From assembly GCF_000499385.1 (NCBI RefSeq), contig NW_013651812.1, positions 1 to 64,000 of the forward strand: a stretch of 64,000 nucleotides of DNA, given 5' to 3'. The notes under the pieces were generated by a model. It worked only from the letters and a program-made list of their open reading frames with translations. It did not search any database and had not been told where the DNA came from. Positions 45,341 through 58,613 of this stretch are shown here, piece by piece (the stretch's first letter is position 1; each line of letters starts with the position of its first letter). The DNA is from Eimeria necatrix. Lineage: Eukaryota > Apicomplexa > Conoidasida > Eucoccidiorida > Eimeriidae. The translations under genes were made by a program, and so were the position numbers.

Positions 45341-45819
45341 GCGCCTTTCTTCTTTGTCGACCCGCGGCCGCCAAACAGCCTTGCCGTGGAGTCCTTGACA
45401 TTACTACTCCCAGCCACCGAACTTCAGAGCCAGCGCGACCCGGCCCTCAACACGCGAAGGGCTCCTGCCGACTACCGCGTGTTGGCCGGGCTTCTTTCTC
45501 GAGTGCCTAGGAAACGGGCTCCGCCGTCCCCGTTGCCGCCTGCATCGCCGCCACCGATACCTGTTGCTGCAGACCTGTTGCCAGCATCGCAGCACAGTAC
45601 CGGCACCCCTAATGGCGAAGGCTGGTCATGTTCGTACCAAAGATGTTCGACTTCCTGTGACGCGTCTACCACTGCGATCGCACAGTCCTGCGAGGGCCTC
45701 CGCGTCGACTTCCGCAACAGCCTCTTCTCCTTCCCTTACGAGGCCGCGTGCTTGCGTGTTTCCATCAACGGTCTTTGGTGCATCGGCGTTCTGCAGTTCC
45801 CTGCGAAAGTCACTTACTT

Positions 45820-46680
45820 TTTCTCACTATATCAAGACCCTTTAACTGCACGGCGCCGCGCACAGAAGAAATCCTTCCTCACTCTTAGCAAGTATTACTA
45901 TTGCCCAGGCATGCGAGCCTCCAACACGGCTTATGTTGTGTCCTGGACGCAATGTTGCACCTCGTAAGCACTAAACCACAAGCCCAGAGGCTTTCTCCAA
46001 GAGCACCTCATTCCGTCGCGCCGTCGGAACCACAGGAATCTCGATTTTATGACTGAATTGCCCCTTACTACCGTGAGGGTCGACTCTACTTTCGTCTTGG
46101 TTGATTCCCGCAGCGAGGTGGCTTACTTTATTGCAATCAAGAGGTCATACCCCGCTTCTGATACGGTGGAACCCTTGGAAAACCGTTTCTTCAGCTATCA
46201 TCCATCCCCTCACGTGCTTATTTCTGGAAGCGATCCTCGTTTTCATCGGGACATTTGACTCCAGCTATACAACTCCTTCAACATAAAACGGGCGCTGTCA
46301 AAACGGCAGAGTTAACTGCACTGCAGAGCAGATGCTGCGGATATACCTTCAGTCCGATGAATACGACTGGGAGGAGCTCCTCCTGGGACTCCACTTAGCT
46401 TAAAACGCTACAGGTCATTCCTCGACGGAGTTCTCACCCTTCGTGATCATGATTGGGGAAAATCCCCTTACCGCGGCAGACCTGGACACTGTTGGCGCTC
46501 TTGATGCTACTTTCGCAACACCAATTACGAAGTAATTCCGAACCCAGACCTCTATCATGCGCGCTAAGTATCAGCAGATGTCCTATACGGACTCTTGACG
46601 ACACGCAATGGAATATGCCGTGGGAGACACAGTGTGGATCAGCAGGAAACATTTGCCTGCCTCCAACAACTGCTCAAATT
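45820..46680 (+). pseudogene. Integrase remnant
   Basis: FLTLSKYYYCPGMRASNTAY then CC resembles the HHCC zinc-binding domain (YYWPGM...V..Y...C..C) just before a stop at 45965-45967. The catalytic core resumes as LDFMTELPLTTVRVDSTFVL, then SRSEVAYFIAIKRSYPASDT (first Asp) and VLISGSDPRFHRD (second Asp). Further right, DEYDWEELLLGLHLA is followed by a stop and SSTEFSPFVIMIGENPLT, corresponding to the post-core W...L......N...H.ST..SPF....G..P pattern. At least three frame changes or stops interrupt it. Confidence 0.75.
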
Positions 46681-46730
46681 TTTGAATGCTCCGTCTGGCC
46701 CCCTTTGTCATTTCACAGTGTATAATAGGC

Positions 46731-49278
46731 ACAACTTAAAGCGTAGTCTTGCTGGTCATGTATGAGTTCCAGAACGTCTTGTGCGTGTCACAGCTCGCTC
46801 CTGACCGTCCGCGGGTCCCTGACCTGCTTCCATTTGAAGCAGCCACGGTCCTATGCGCGTGACGTTGCTGGGAACCTGGCCGAATTGCAGCTTGTGGGAT
46901 ATATCTGTAATCAGCGAGGCTCTGATGATGAAGCACAGTAAGTTGTCAAGCGGCGAAGCGTCACCAAAGAGAGCTTCACAAAGGAATGACCTCAGCACCG
47001 TGCCAGATGCCCCGCCTTCGCTTGCGCGTGCTGTGTTCGCGAGCCTCACCAACTATGCTCGCCGGCCCGAGCCTCCACCGCCCAACACCTCTGTGTGTTC
47101 TAATGCCTATTCGTATCGCGAAGAGGTTCGGGAGATGGCAGTGCCCATGCGGCAGCATGAGCACCTGCATGTCCACTGCGTGTTCGCTACAGCGTTGACA
47201 GTACCGCTCTGAAGCTAAGCAGATTAGGTAGTAACAAAAGGCATTAGGCATTACGTATACTCACAACAACAGCGAAGTAGCAGTAATGGTTAAGGCACCG
47301 TTGATTCATAAACGAGGCTACCCTCCTGCATAAGTGGAAATAGTGTATGCAACTAGGGCGAACACCCACAGCACGCAGGAATGATGCGCACTGTATGCGA
47401 TAAGCTCACAAGGGTGACCTCGAGCTTGGCAGCGGGGAGGTTGTAGTGCATGAGCACACCAATGGGTTGCGGTGGGCGTCGAAAGGCCAACAGTAGAAGG
47501 TGGGCATCTAAAGACCAGCAATAGACGGCTGAGCTGGGCGTTCTACAGAATTAGCGTCGATTCCATAGTGCCAGAAATCTAGGCACGGCACCACGCCACG
47601 GCATAATTCAGCAGACTTACCGAGATGCCACACCGGTTGCGGACGCACCGCTCCGGCGCAGAGGCAGACTACTCTCAGGACATCGAGGCATCAGCCTGCG
47701 ACGTTGTGGGCCAGATCTATTTTGGTGACAAGCTGACTTGAATTTGTCGTTTCGCGAATAGGTGATATATCTCGTCCGCCGGCGTAGAGGCAGGCATAGT
47801 ACGCTCCACGCCGTCCCCTGGTACTACAGTGTCCACGCCAATAGTTTATTTTGTTCACGACTCCTTGGCCTGCAGGCAGTGTTCACACGGAAACAAAGTA
47901 ATATGAAGCGAAATACTGCAGCTTATTTGTAAAGTACAATACCTCTCCCATGGCACACAGACGGTACGACGCAGACCAAGTGTGCGGAGCTTTGTCATTT
48001 CAGTTTAATAAGCTTGCACCTAGTTCAGTCAATGGAATTTTCACATCGTATGCTGCATTGCCAACAGTGTGTTGAGCTTTCTGGACGGATCTCTGTCAGC
48101 TTCAAATTGGGGCAGTACCGAAGTGCCCCTAGTGGGAAGCCACTTGACTTAAGTACATCCTGTTCCGCTGTTTGTTCGCTGCTCTTCATGCCTGATTTTA
48201 TCGCTGCTCCATCAAAGCATGTTACGGTGACTTAGCGGAATGCTGCGCATAAAACGATTGGACTAAATACTTCTGGTTCTTAGGATTGCACTGGAGTTGC
48301 CTGTTTCCATGTATCGCTGCAGGAGTTCTTGAGATACATTGCTCATTACCAGCTGGAGCAATTTCAGTCGCTGTGCGTTCCTAGTGCGCTGAGGCCTGGG
48401 TGAAAGAGCCACGGAGTTGCAGAATGATTCTTTTGTAGAGAGACTTAGAGTCTACACTTCGAAATCAATGAAAAGCAAATACATTGCTGCTAGTTGTTTG
48501 TTTTTCGTTATCGAGATCATGAATGGCAGTTGCCCATGCCGACAACTGCCAGCGTAAACAAGGGCTTGCATTCATTATCCTACCAACGCTGTGAAGCAGG
48601 TCTTCAACTCCCTCCGCTAAGTAGAATTACTTCCGGGACTCAGCCACTACATCAAATAAAATTCGAACGCCATTAGCTGTATACGCAGGCAAGATAAGGT
48701 GGACCACAGACTTGTTCAGCTCTGAAGAGACAGTGTTTCTCCAACAGGAAGGTCCTTTAAAGTTTGAAGCAAAAAAACGTGGGAAATCAGAAGCTCAATA
48801 GAAGCTGGCAGCAAAAAGTATCTCTGGATCTCACCGTATTAATAGAGAGTACGGCTCGTTACTAGGAGGAGTATCCGAACTATTGCTGGAGGAAGTGATG
48901 ACCGCAGTAACTGCAGCTGCCGTCAAGCAAAGTAAAACACAGAAAAATCAACTTCGCGTATTCGGTCCTTTCACGCAGAAGATGGAGAATGAGGGCATCA
49001 CAGACAAAATGTCACCCTGAAAGGCTTGCATCGGGCTATCTAATACTAACGATGATTCTGGGGAAAATATGGGCTTTATCAGAATCTGCGGGCACAACAG
49101 GCCTACAGAGAAACGATTGTTCGCTTAGCGAGGTGATTACTAAGCCAATAAAAGCATTTATTTCCCAAGGGGGAAATTTACATTTACTAGGTGCCGGAGT
49201 GCCCTCAAACTCCAAGAAAAAGCAAGTATTTCATTAAGTCTGCATAATGCCGAGAATGGAGAATCCATGAGCGGTGCG
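46731..49278. other. No gene seen; may include retroelement 3' remnant
   Basis: The first ~1.1 kb is still GC-richer and may include the untranslated or terminal part of the gypsy element, but no chromodomain or LTR match to the left flank could be found. The rest has only short ORFs. Confidence 0.5.
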
Positions 49279-49310
49279 CAGAGTGAAATGCCTCGAGGCA
49301 TTTCACTCTG
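49279..49310. repeat. 32-bp perfect palindrome
   Basis: Arms of 16 bp, CAGAGTGAAATGCCTC and its exact reverse complement, with no spacer. The centre is CTCGAG. It sits in otherwise unannotated DNA. Confidence 0.95.
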
Positions 49311-52300
49311 GCTGCGGCAGCCACAACAGAATTCCTCTTGTGCGTTTATGAACGGACTGTCATTTTCTGTCTTGAGGGAAGCAAGCATTGCTCACCGATG
49401 ATGTCACACTGTATTGCATTGCTCACCGGGCTGCCGTGCGTGCATACAAATATTGGGCATAGAGGGCTAGGATGCTCTTGTGAGGAAACGCAACTAGGTA
49501 TCCCTCCAATAATTGCAGCCACCAATGCTCTCCTATATGCCTCACGGGCTAAATCCTGCTTGTGACCTTGAAACTAGCCTGAACCCTTCTCCCTTAACAA
49601 TGTCTCCGCGCTCGGATGCAGGGAAGAAACAATAGGCTGCTCAGAGAACGCTTTTAAGTGTGCTGTTGATGCACGTAATGCACAGAGAACGCATTTTTAC
49701 GCTAGGAGTGCCGTAGAAGCGGAAACGACTTGTATGAGTTTCCTCTCCTACGATTTTTCTGTGGAACGTGAAGCAGCCGTAATGAGCAAATAAAAAACTG
49801 TGAGAAGACTCTCGGTAAACCTTTCTGAGGCAAAGCCATGAAGGTATTTGTGTCCAAATGCCTACACTGTACATAGTGCGTTGATGCAGCCTGATACTTC
49901 CAGGCAAAGGAAGTTTGCGCACATGTACGAATGAGCGCTGTTTGCAAGCTCTTTTAGTGTACGTTGAAAGCAGTAGCACGTAAGTTTGGTCAGACGTGTG
50001 GAGAAAAAGCTGTAAAAGCCATTTGCACTGTTGGTTGCGTGGATTCGCAGACTGAAGACCTTGGAAAATAGCAGCGAAAACCATCTCAGAAAGGCTCTGC
50101 AGTGACGTGAAAAATTAAAGAAGCGTTGTACAATTCTACAATGGGCGACAATATCGGTGTCAAGGTGATACTATTCATAAGATGTAACGCCCAGGAGAAG
50201 ACATTCAGTATATAGATTTGCGCTTAATGAATGCTGTAGTAGTTTCTCAGAATAAGATCTCCCATGATCGACTGCTACGCTAGAAATAGGAATGTTGTCG
50301 TCCCGTGTAGTTGCACTTGGCAACAGCGAATCCCGCAGCAATCACAACAATGCGTTCTGTGAGACCACAGAGTCCTGGAAAGGGCTAAAGCAGGAGAAAA
50401 CGCCCTTCAAGTGTTGTAGGGAGATCCATCTAATGGTGTGCCCGTCAGTCGATGTCGACCTGCAGGCAGTAAGACGCTACATACTGAAATAGGCTGGGCA
50501 CCTCTGCGGAGGATGCGCTTTCTACTCTTTACAGAACAAGCCTGGCAGACCTGCTTTTTTAGCCTTTGCCGAACAAGACAAGCAGACTACAACAAAGTTG
50601 TTCATCATACGCATGCTCTCCTTGATGTCTTCGTTTTAACATGAGCATTAGAAATATCTTCCTCGCAGGAAAATCACGGCAGGCGAACCACAAGCAGCAG
50701 AGTTTCATCTCCAGAGTCTGCTATGTCGTCGTAACGTCGGAACTACAAACATCATGTTTTGAATGATGCAATAAAAGGTTCCTCATTGCATCTGACGTGA
50801 GGGAAAGGCTACACAAAAACAGCAGCATAACACCTTTGCTGGCTCTCATGGGTATTCGAACACGAAAATACAATTCACAGAGATGGGCTCACATTTCACG
50901 CAGTAATGCTACTTGCGCTCCGCAAAAAGTTCTGTCTATGAGCATTAAACATTGCAGGCGCGCAGGAACCCCGCGCTCCCGGTTTCAAGTCTTCTTCATA
51001 GTGGAGTGGACGCGTTGCCTTGGTGTTTTCCTCCCAAAGGCCTCGTGAATCGGAGTAAACATATGATCTCAAAGATTCAAATTAACAAACGCGCGACCAT
51101 TTGTTCTAGCTGGATGTTTCCATATAGACAACGTTTCGAGAACTAGCGGCGCAGCGCTGTTTTCTGGTGAAAAGAGTACTTATCCTGAACTTCCGCCTTT
51201 GTCCTGCACATCGGGAGTGCAGTGAACCACCTGGACTTATTCAAAAGTTTGAATTGCTTTTACCTTGAATGGCTGAAATATGCAGCGGTTTCAGCTTAAA
51301 GAAGAAGACTACTCTTTCAGGGTATTCCGTTCCACCTGGCGTGCTGCTCCCTGCTGAGGAGTAGCAACAGTCACAGACAGATTACGACAAAAGAGACAAT
51401 ATGAACACATAAAACAGCTGCAGCTTCTCCATGTTTACGACAAAGCATCGTTAGTTTACTCTTTGTTTTTTTTGCCTTTTGACGAGATAGATGTCTATCA
51501 AAGAGATTGGACGCTGAAATTCATAAACCGTGAAGTTAATGAAAGAAACCCGAAGCCTGCTGCCAACTCTTAGTTTGAAGAAACAAACAGACTGAAAGTC
51601 ATTGTTCAAGTAGAAGCGCATTCGGCAACACTTTTCCTTGAATACACCTGCTCGTTGCTCATGTGAAACTAAGCGTCCTGCGTGGTCCCCACGAAAGGTT
51701 TTCGACAGGCTTCCTCCAGCAAGAACGAGGTTTCCTCATGTTCTGGCAAAAGACCTCGAGAGCACTTTGGGTGCTGGAGCCTCAGGCAGCATGAAGACTA
51801 CGGAACCTCGCGTCCAGTCGCATATTTTGTGTATGATTTAAATTGACCATATTCTGCATTTGCACAGGTATGTTCAAAGAAGCTCTTCTCAGCCATAGAG
51901 AGTGCCAATTTCTTGGCTATGCACCACAAAGTTTCTCTGTCGCGAGGTTGAATTCCTGCTATGAGCGTGTCTTTGCAGCTTCGTAGCAGCTACTGCTTGT
52001 GACGCTGGCATAAATGTTTGTTTGCAAGCTGTAGTTGCGCACGGCGTACTCTAATGACGTGTGCCGGCCTCCATTAACGGTAAGAAGCGATGAAAAACAG
52101 TCGCAAAATAAGGAAACGAGAAACGGGGGTCAGACATGTCTTCGGAGAACTCGACATAGCAGTGAGCTTCCGTGAAATATGAGTGTGCATGCGTGCAAAA
52201 CACACCAAATGCTCCTGCCTGTTGCAGCAGCACAGAGGTAAACTGAGAAAGCGTTTCCAACACAGCAAATTGCTGTTCACTACTCCATGCGCAATAGGTC

Positions 52301-54900
52301 AAGTGCATCTACATATTGCTAGCAGAATGGCGAGAGCGAAAAAGAAGACACTGGACACAAACAGCGCGGACACGATTTGCTGGATGATAAGTGAATTACT
52401 TTGCAGAAAAAAAAAACTTTGTTGAAGCAATCATATTAATATAATGAATGACTCTGTAGATGATTAATGTTTTTTTATGTTATGAAAAAAAAATATGATA
52501 CTGCGACGAGTGCCCCTAGCTGATGCCACCTCCAGTTCGTTTGGCACTCACAGCTTCGCTTCTCTGCTCCTTCAGCTGCCTGTGCTTGTGTGCCGATCCT
52601 GCATAATGGAATTTGCATGCATCTCTGACAAATCCGCAATCAGGGGAGTATGAGGTCACTGGATCAAAAGTAATGAGCTGTACTGCAGTCTTATTTTGAT
52701 TTGTTCTCGAGTTGTAGCTGTCAACACCTCTTGTGTTTCCACTCATAATAAGCTTTTGCGAAGCTGCTCCGCATTGCCCACCATAAAACGAATAATTGTC
52801 TATGTAAGGTAAGCTTGCTGAAGCCAACAAGTTCTCGCAGACTTCGACGCTCTCTCTATCAAAGCTCCGAAGAAATGGCACTTAGAGAGCTCTCTCGCAT
52901 CGACTAGTTTAGAGGCTTGCCGCCTATGTAAATAATGCGGTAATGTGGTTTTGCGTGGGTGTATTGCCTGGGAGGGGGAAAGCATCCACGCAGGTCTCAT
53001 TGAGGGCCAAATCGCTGAGGAACTTTCGGCTCACACCTACGGCTGTTTTCTTGATTATCCTTCGTATGTTCATGTTGACTGCTATTAGAAAGCCCTACTC
53101 AGGAGAAGCAACCTCAGCAGCGAAGCCCTAGGTCAGTTAGACAAAGCGAGCAGCGTTCCATGTACTGCAGCCACTGTGCAAGGATGACGCTTGCTTAACC
53201 ATAATAACCTACACGGGATTATTGAGAACGCAACACTCTGAACGAGAATAACAAACAAATTGTTGCCACGGTTCCCTATATATATTTCTTTTTACGCTAC
53301 TGCTGGACAAATATAAAGATGAATTTTATGGCACTAGCTTCGCGAGACCAGCCTTTCGACAGTAGACAACTGCTGTATTAAGTACCCGCCACAGAAAAAC
53401 ATGCAGCAAACGTCGGCTATTCCTATGAGGATAATACGACAGAGTTGAACGCCTGTAAACGTCGCTATTCAATTATGTGGTATATAAGCGGTTCGCGTAA
53501 CCACTTTTACATATCAAAGAAGAAATGGATGAATAGACGCATTTTATCCCTGCAGGGGAATCAAATCATAAATGCCCAGACATGCTAAAGTTGAGTCCAG
53601 GGAAATAATATTCTCTACTCTGCGTTTATAATGGGGGAAGAACGAATATGTTTCTGTTTTGTTTGGAACTAATTCTCAGTAAGAAATTAGTGTTGACAAG
53701 AGTGAATATAAACACGTATTGTTCAAGCGTGAGAGATGCCGATCTGGAGAAACCGCAGGCGCGCACAACGGAGCGAACAACCGACCCTTACGCTGAGACT
53801 CTGCGGATGAATTTTTTCCCAAAATGTCAGTGCTAATGAAAAAATGTTCGTCGCCATTTTTTGCTTGGGCTACCAAAGGTGGAAAAATTGTTGCAACATC
53901 ACGAAGCCAACTGCTTTGGCAGAGCCGTGTATGTTCGTCACAGCGGAGGCCTTGGGCTCATGATCAGGCTAATACAGAAAAAATACCTAGATGGAAAAAG
54001 CTGTATGAAATGGTCAGAGAAAGCCTGAGATGCGTAAGTTCAGCAACATTGGTTTTTCATTAGAGTGAGGTTAGCTAACATGAGCACCGGCGAAGAACTC
54101 GTGTAAAATGCTAACTAATGTCGTTATTTCTTGACGTTATGACCGGTGGAGACAGCAGCAGAGTGCAATCAAATTTATTTAGGGAATAGATACGTGTCCT
54201 GATGAGCAACAGAAGTACCTATGTTTCCTCTTCAGGGTGAAAAAGATGCTCCACAGCTGATTCGATTAAAGAATAGATAGAGCTGTTTGCGTGAAGAGGG
54301 CTGAAAATCCTGTGTTCTGTGGGTGTCTTGGTGAACACGAAGCTAGAGTGAAAGCTGTCTGATGTTGGATTCAGTCAGCAATTGCGCGGTCAGAGACAAT
54401 TTTTGTAGTGAACACAAGATTATTCCCTGTTTTTTTTTTGCGTGGTGTCGACTACATTCGACACCTTGAACATCACTATCCGTGTGCCGTTTTTACGAAG
54501 CGCCGTGTTATATTAGCAGGCCAATGGCAATGGACTAATGGAAAACCAGTATGGCTGGATATGAATAAACAACGTTACATAGAACTTAGGCTTGCGTCTC
54601 CTGTGTATTCAACGTATGACCTAGGAATATCTGAGTATTCTTGTGTCGTATGTTGTCTTTGACTGCGGCGTTTGAGGGATGCAGATCGGTAAGCTCAGCA
54701 AGGGACAAAATTTGCTTCTACACCGTAAGTAATGCGACAATGTTGTGTGGGCAGCGCAAATCTAGTAACTAGGGCCTTAGCCAATATGTGGACTTCTGTA
54801 CCTGAGGGAAGGTAAAGAAAACCAACAACTGAATTGATTTTCCCCTTCGAATAATCATTATGATACTTTTACGGTACTTTTATTGACGCAAACGTTTTCC
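49311..54900. other. No confident gene
   Basis: Short ORFs on both strands. The most protein-like is a 121-codon minus-strand frame at 52516-52881 (SLPYIDNYSFYGGQCGAAS; QLITFDPVTSYSPDCGFVRD) with paired cysteines, which might be part of a secreted protein, but its splice sites are unclear. A-rich and T-rich microsatellites lie at 52407-52495. Plus-strand 54408-54662 is open without a recognised motif. Confidence 0.45.
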
Positions 54901-57900
54901 CGTCAAAGAAATTTTCAGTAGAATACAGAAATGATTGGTTAACCTGTCCTTCTTCTGTTCCATGTATTTGGCTTCTGTGATTGTAGGAACGTGTGTGATT
55001 TGCAATAGGAAACTATATGCTCATATTGGCGAGCAGATATGCACAGTGTGTTATACTGTAAGCGGGCATAGTCTTTGATATAGTATCTGGAGGGAGAGTA
55101 CATAATTGCCTGAGCATTCGTGAAGCAGAGCAGCTCCATGCTATTCAGCTCTGGCCATGTGTGTGCTATGTAGATATCTTGAAACACTCTTGGTGACCAC
55201 GTGACAAAGGCGTTCGGAGACAAAGAAACCAACGTTAGAAGTGATAGCCAGAACACATTTTTGCAGCCATGAATAAAGCAGAGACCCAGAAAATCCGCGG
55301 CGTACCACTGGTGGTAAACCAGTTGTACACCGCCGATTTTCTCGGTGTGTTTGTCCGTAGCGCCCGTGTTCACCTTAGGGGGAAACACTAGTTCTACGCG
55401 CAGTAGTTCCTGAAGGCATAAACTGCTTTTTTCAATACAGGAAATATCGATTTCATTATGGGATCAAAACTGTTTGTGCAATCACTCAAAATCTTCAAGC
55501 GCTATCATTGGTTCTGCACTTTTACATTTATTCAGAAGAATGGCTACACGCCCGTAAAGCATCTCATTCTCAGAAAGATTCATGAATGCACATTATACTT
55601 TACCATGGCCGCAGTAAATGCAAAACGTTATTTTAGTAACGCACAACCACTGCGTAAGCTTCCTTTCTAAAGGAACACCGGGAACAGTAAGAAACCGAAA
55701 AGGCAGTTTATTGCTTGAATCACAAATTTGGAAATGAAACGCAAAGGATCCGCTATTCTCTTAGGGATGCGGATGAAAAAGATATGTTCAAGGGATTATG
55801 GACAGAAGCAAAGCCTGTCTCCAGAAGCAGTAGCTGTGAATGTCTCTATGTACACATTTTGTACCGGCTATGCTTCTACAAGACTTCTGGTTGTTCTCTT
55901 CGTGCGGGAATTACTTGTACTGAAAACGTTGCAATCCTGAGTGCATGTCTTCTCAACGAAGCTCTTGCACAGAAGTGACTCCGTAGGATGCACAAATGCT
56001 CAGCTTTGGTGATTCCAAAGCTTCCAATGAGCATGCTGATTCCAATGCCTGTAATTTTGTTATCCGCGAGTACGCGGGAAACAATATGGATGATGACGCG
56101 GTGAATACCACATGATAACAACGCAAAACTGATTCGGTCAGCATTCAGTGGGCAGTGTCTTCTTTGGAACATATGCAAAGACTGTACTTCATGCGGAGAA
56201 ATGTCACCAGCATTAGTTGGTCCGCTTCCAGAGACGATAAACGGGCTACCACGATCTCGCAGTAGAGCTGTAGTGTTCGTCTGTTTGAAATTCTCGGACA
56301 ACGCTTTTTTCTTCCTCGTTTCCTCATCAGTATATGAGAGGCAACGACGTCCCGATATTTCAGTGTGTTACAGAAAGAAGATATACTTCATCACACAGGC
56401 ACGGGAATTTCTCTACTATGATTCTTGAATTGAAAGTAACTGGGTGAAAGAGGACAACCATAGTCGATTATGAACGATTGTTACCCAGTGAATGTATCCA
56501 GAAAACCATCAAACCTGTACGCTGCGAATAATTGTGAGGCAGAATACAACCGGCATAATGGGGTGCAAGGTCAGACACACCAGAAAGAACTAGTGCACTG
56601 CGAAGGTCTCGCCACAAGTGCTACAAAAGCGCATACCAGATTACTTCGTATCTAGTACATCACGATCAGCCTAAAAGTGCTACAGCCTTACGTCTGTCTT
56701 GTCAGTAAGATACGCAAAAAAATACTCTCTCCCAGATGCAGCCCTTTGACTGGTGAAGGCACTCTGCTCCGTCAGAAATGAGGCGTTCAGGTGGTTCTGC
56801 GAATGCGCACGTTTCGCGTGAACAGGAAGGGATCAGAGAAGACACGTCTTGAGCTGAGAAAACCTTTCCAAACTCTTCGCTCACTTGCAGCAAGGTAATA
56901 CACATTTCTGACCGAGCAAGCGCCTCTACATTAAGCTCCAAATCCATGTCGGAAGAGCGCCAAGAATATTTCTGCAAGCTTCACGCGGTTCTAGGGTGTC
57001 TCGGAGATCTCAGACGCGCACACTTCCCCTAGGCAGGTTCTTTAATTTAAATAGGGATATGCATGAGTGTGAGGTAGCAAGCACACCTGTCCCCAGAGAC
57101 CACAGCAGTGAGCTGCATGGTCTGGAGGGGAACCCGTTGAAGGCACCAAGCCAAAACAGAAAGTAAGAGAAAGTATGGAAAAATGAGAGGCTTTCAAGTT
57201 TTATGAAGGAATCACCCTCCAAGTTCGTGACGGTAGCACTCTAAAGTCCCATTATGAGTGACTGCCTGTGCAGTGCGCAAGCACTACAACGCGGCTGCTC
57301 TGCAGGAAGCCAACGCAGCAAATTGATACCATAAGTGCAAAAGTGAAAAGCAGGTACTCACATGGCTGGGGTTCGTCCACTTGGCGCGTCGCGCCCCGAA
57401 TAATCATTCCCACAGGCAATCTCCAAGCGAAAAACGCCCTGTCTAGGACACCGTGTAGAAAAAAAAGCTGCCAAACCACTGCGATGAAACCGTTGGTGGA
57501 TCCATCAGTCTGAGGAACAGGTATTCCATCACCGAGTTTTAACTAGTCTTATTACCATATACTAACAGTCCGTCTTCACTTATTTCCTGCATGCATGTAT
57601 CTCGACTAAATACATTTCAGAAGAGTGGCAGCAACAGGATGAGGATTTCATTCTGTCTGCTTTGGATTCCTCCATGGTGAATAAACAACAATTGAAGGCA
57701 AAGTGCTACCTGACTGCTAGAGCAATTCCCGATTTGATTGGAATTCCGAGTCGCCATATGCTTGTCATGGCTTGGCAGCTCTTTGGTCGCTGAAGACCAG
57801 TTTTTTATGTTAACTAGCATAAGACCAACCCTGATCTCGCCCACTGGTGATCCGACACTGACATGAATTTATGAAGTTTCCAGGTCAGAAAACAGCAAAC

Positions 57901-58120
57901 CTGTTCCTGAGAAAGTATCCGATTGCACAGTCTTTGACGGAATCACTTCTCTCGAATCTCACTTGGTCGGCGTCTTCACTTCTTCGTTTTGGTAATTCAC
58001 GAGCAGGTCTACGGGTGGCTTAAACAACTTCTGTAGCAACTGCTTTCATTGAACCTATGATTAATCTCATGCCGGAATTGAACAGTCCTACTTTCGTGAG
58101 TTGCAGTGTCCCTTATGTGC
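54901..58120. other. No confident gene
   Basis: Two minus-strand frames (54939-55388, 149 codons; 55876-56301, 141 codons) are the longest here. Each has one or two hydrophobic stretches but no recognisable domain and no convincing splice partner. Confidence 0.45.
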
Positions 58121-58135
58121 TCTTATGTAAACAGC

Positions 58136-58613
58136 AATAGCGGTAAAAGTGTGGACGGCTCTATGAAACTGCACAACCCACATATACGAAAAATATACGA
58201 TTTTCTAATAGTTGAGCCCTCGGTAGGAGCTTCACCATTTAGAATGAGGGAGTTTGCATGCACTGCGGGAATAATTCCTATGTGAGAATTATTGCTCGTG
58301 GTGGTATAAGGGGTCCACAGCAATGACTAAAGGCTTCTATAGTATTAAAGCACCGACGAGTTAGAGAGCTGAAAGATTTTTACCGCAGCCCTGTAGAACA
58401 CCAAAATCAGAAGTGTTGACAGCTCTCTGAAACGCCGCAACCCACACTTAAGAAATATCTACGCTTTTATCTAACAGTTTAGACCTCTGTACGAGCGTTA
58501 CCATCTACGATAAGGGAATTGACATTCACTGCGGGAATCATTCCTCGCTGAGCATTATTGCTGGTGGGGGTATAACCGGTGCTTAGCAATAACAAAAGGC
58601 TTCTACAGTATGA
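58136..58613. repeat. Diverged tandem duplication, ~267-bp period
   Basis: Two adjacent copies (about 58136-58350 and 58395-58613) align over their length at an offset of about 267 bp. Matching landmarks are CACTGCGGGAATAATTCCT versus CACTGCGGGAATCATTCCT, AACCCACA blocks, GTATAA, and AAAGGCTTCTA-AGTAT. They differ by substitutions and small indels, so the duplication is old. Neither copy is coding. Confidence 0.85.

Larger units (their letters stand above)
42120..46730 (+). mobile_element. Degenerate Ty3/gypsy-type LTR retrotransposon
   Basis: Remnants of gag, aspartic protease, reverse transcriptase, RNase H and integrase follow one another on the plus strand in the Ty3/gypsy order (integrase after RNase H). 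All are broken by stops, frameshifts and deletions. Related gypsy/chromovirus-like elements are known in Eimeria genomes. The element is more GC-rich than the AT-leaning flanks. No LTR pair, primer-binding site or chromodomain was recognised, so the outer limits are approximate. It appears long inactive. Described parts are listed separately. Confidence 0.85.

Noticed and set aside
52516..52881. Fragment of an Eimeria surface-antigen (SAG/TA4) gene
   Set aside because: Paired cysteines and a secreted-like feel, but no signal peptide, no GPI-type tail and no motif I could match with confidence.
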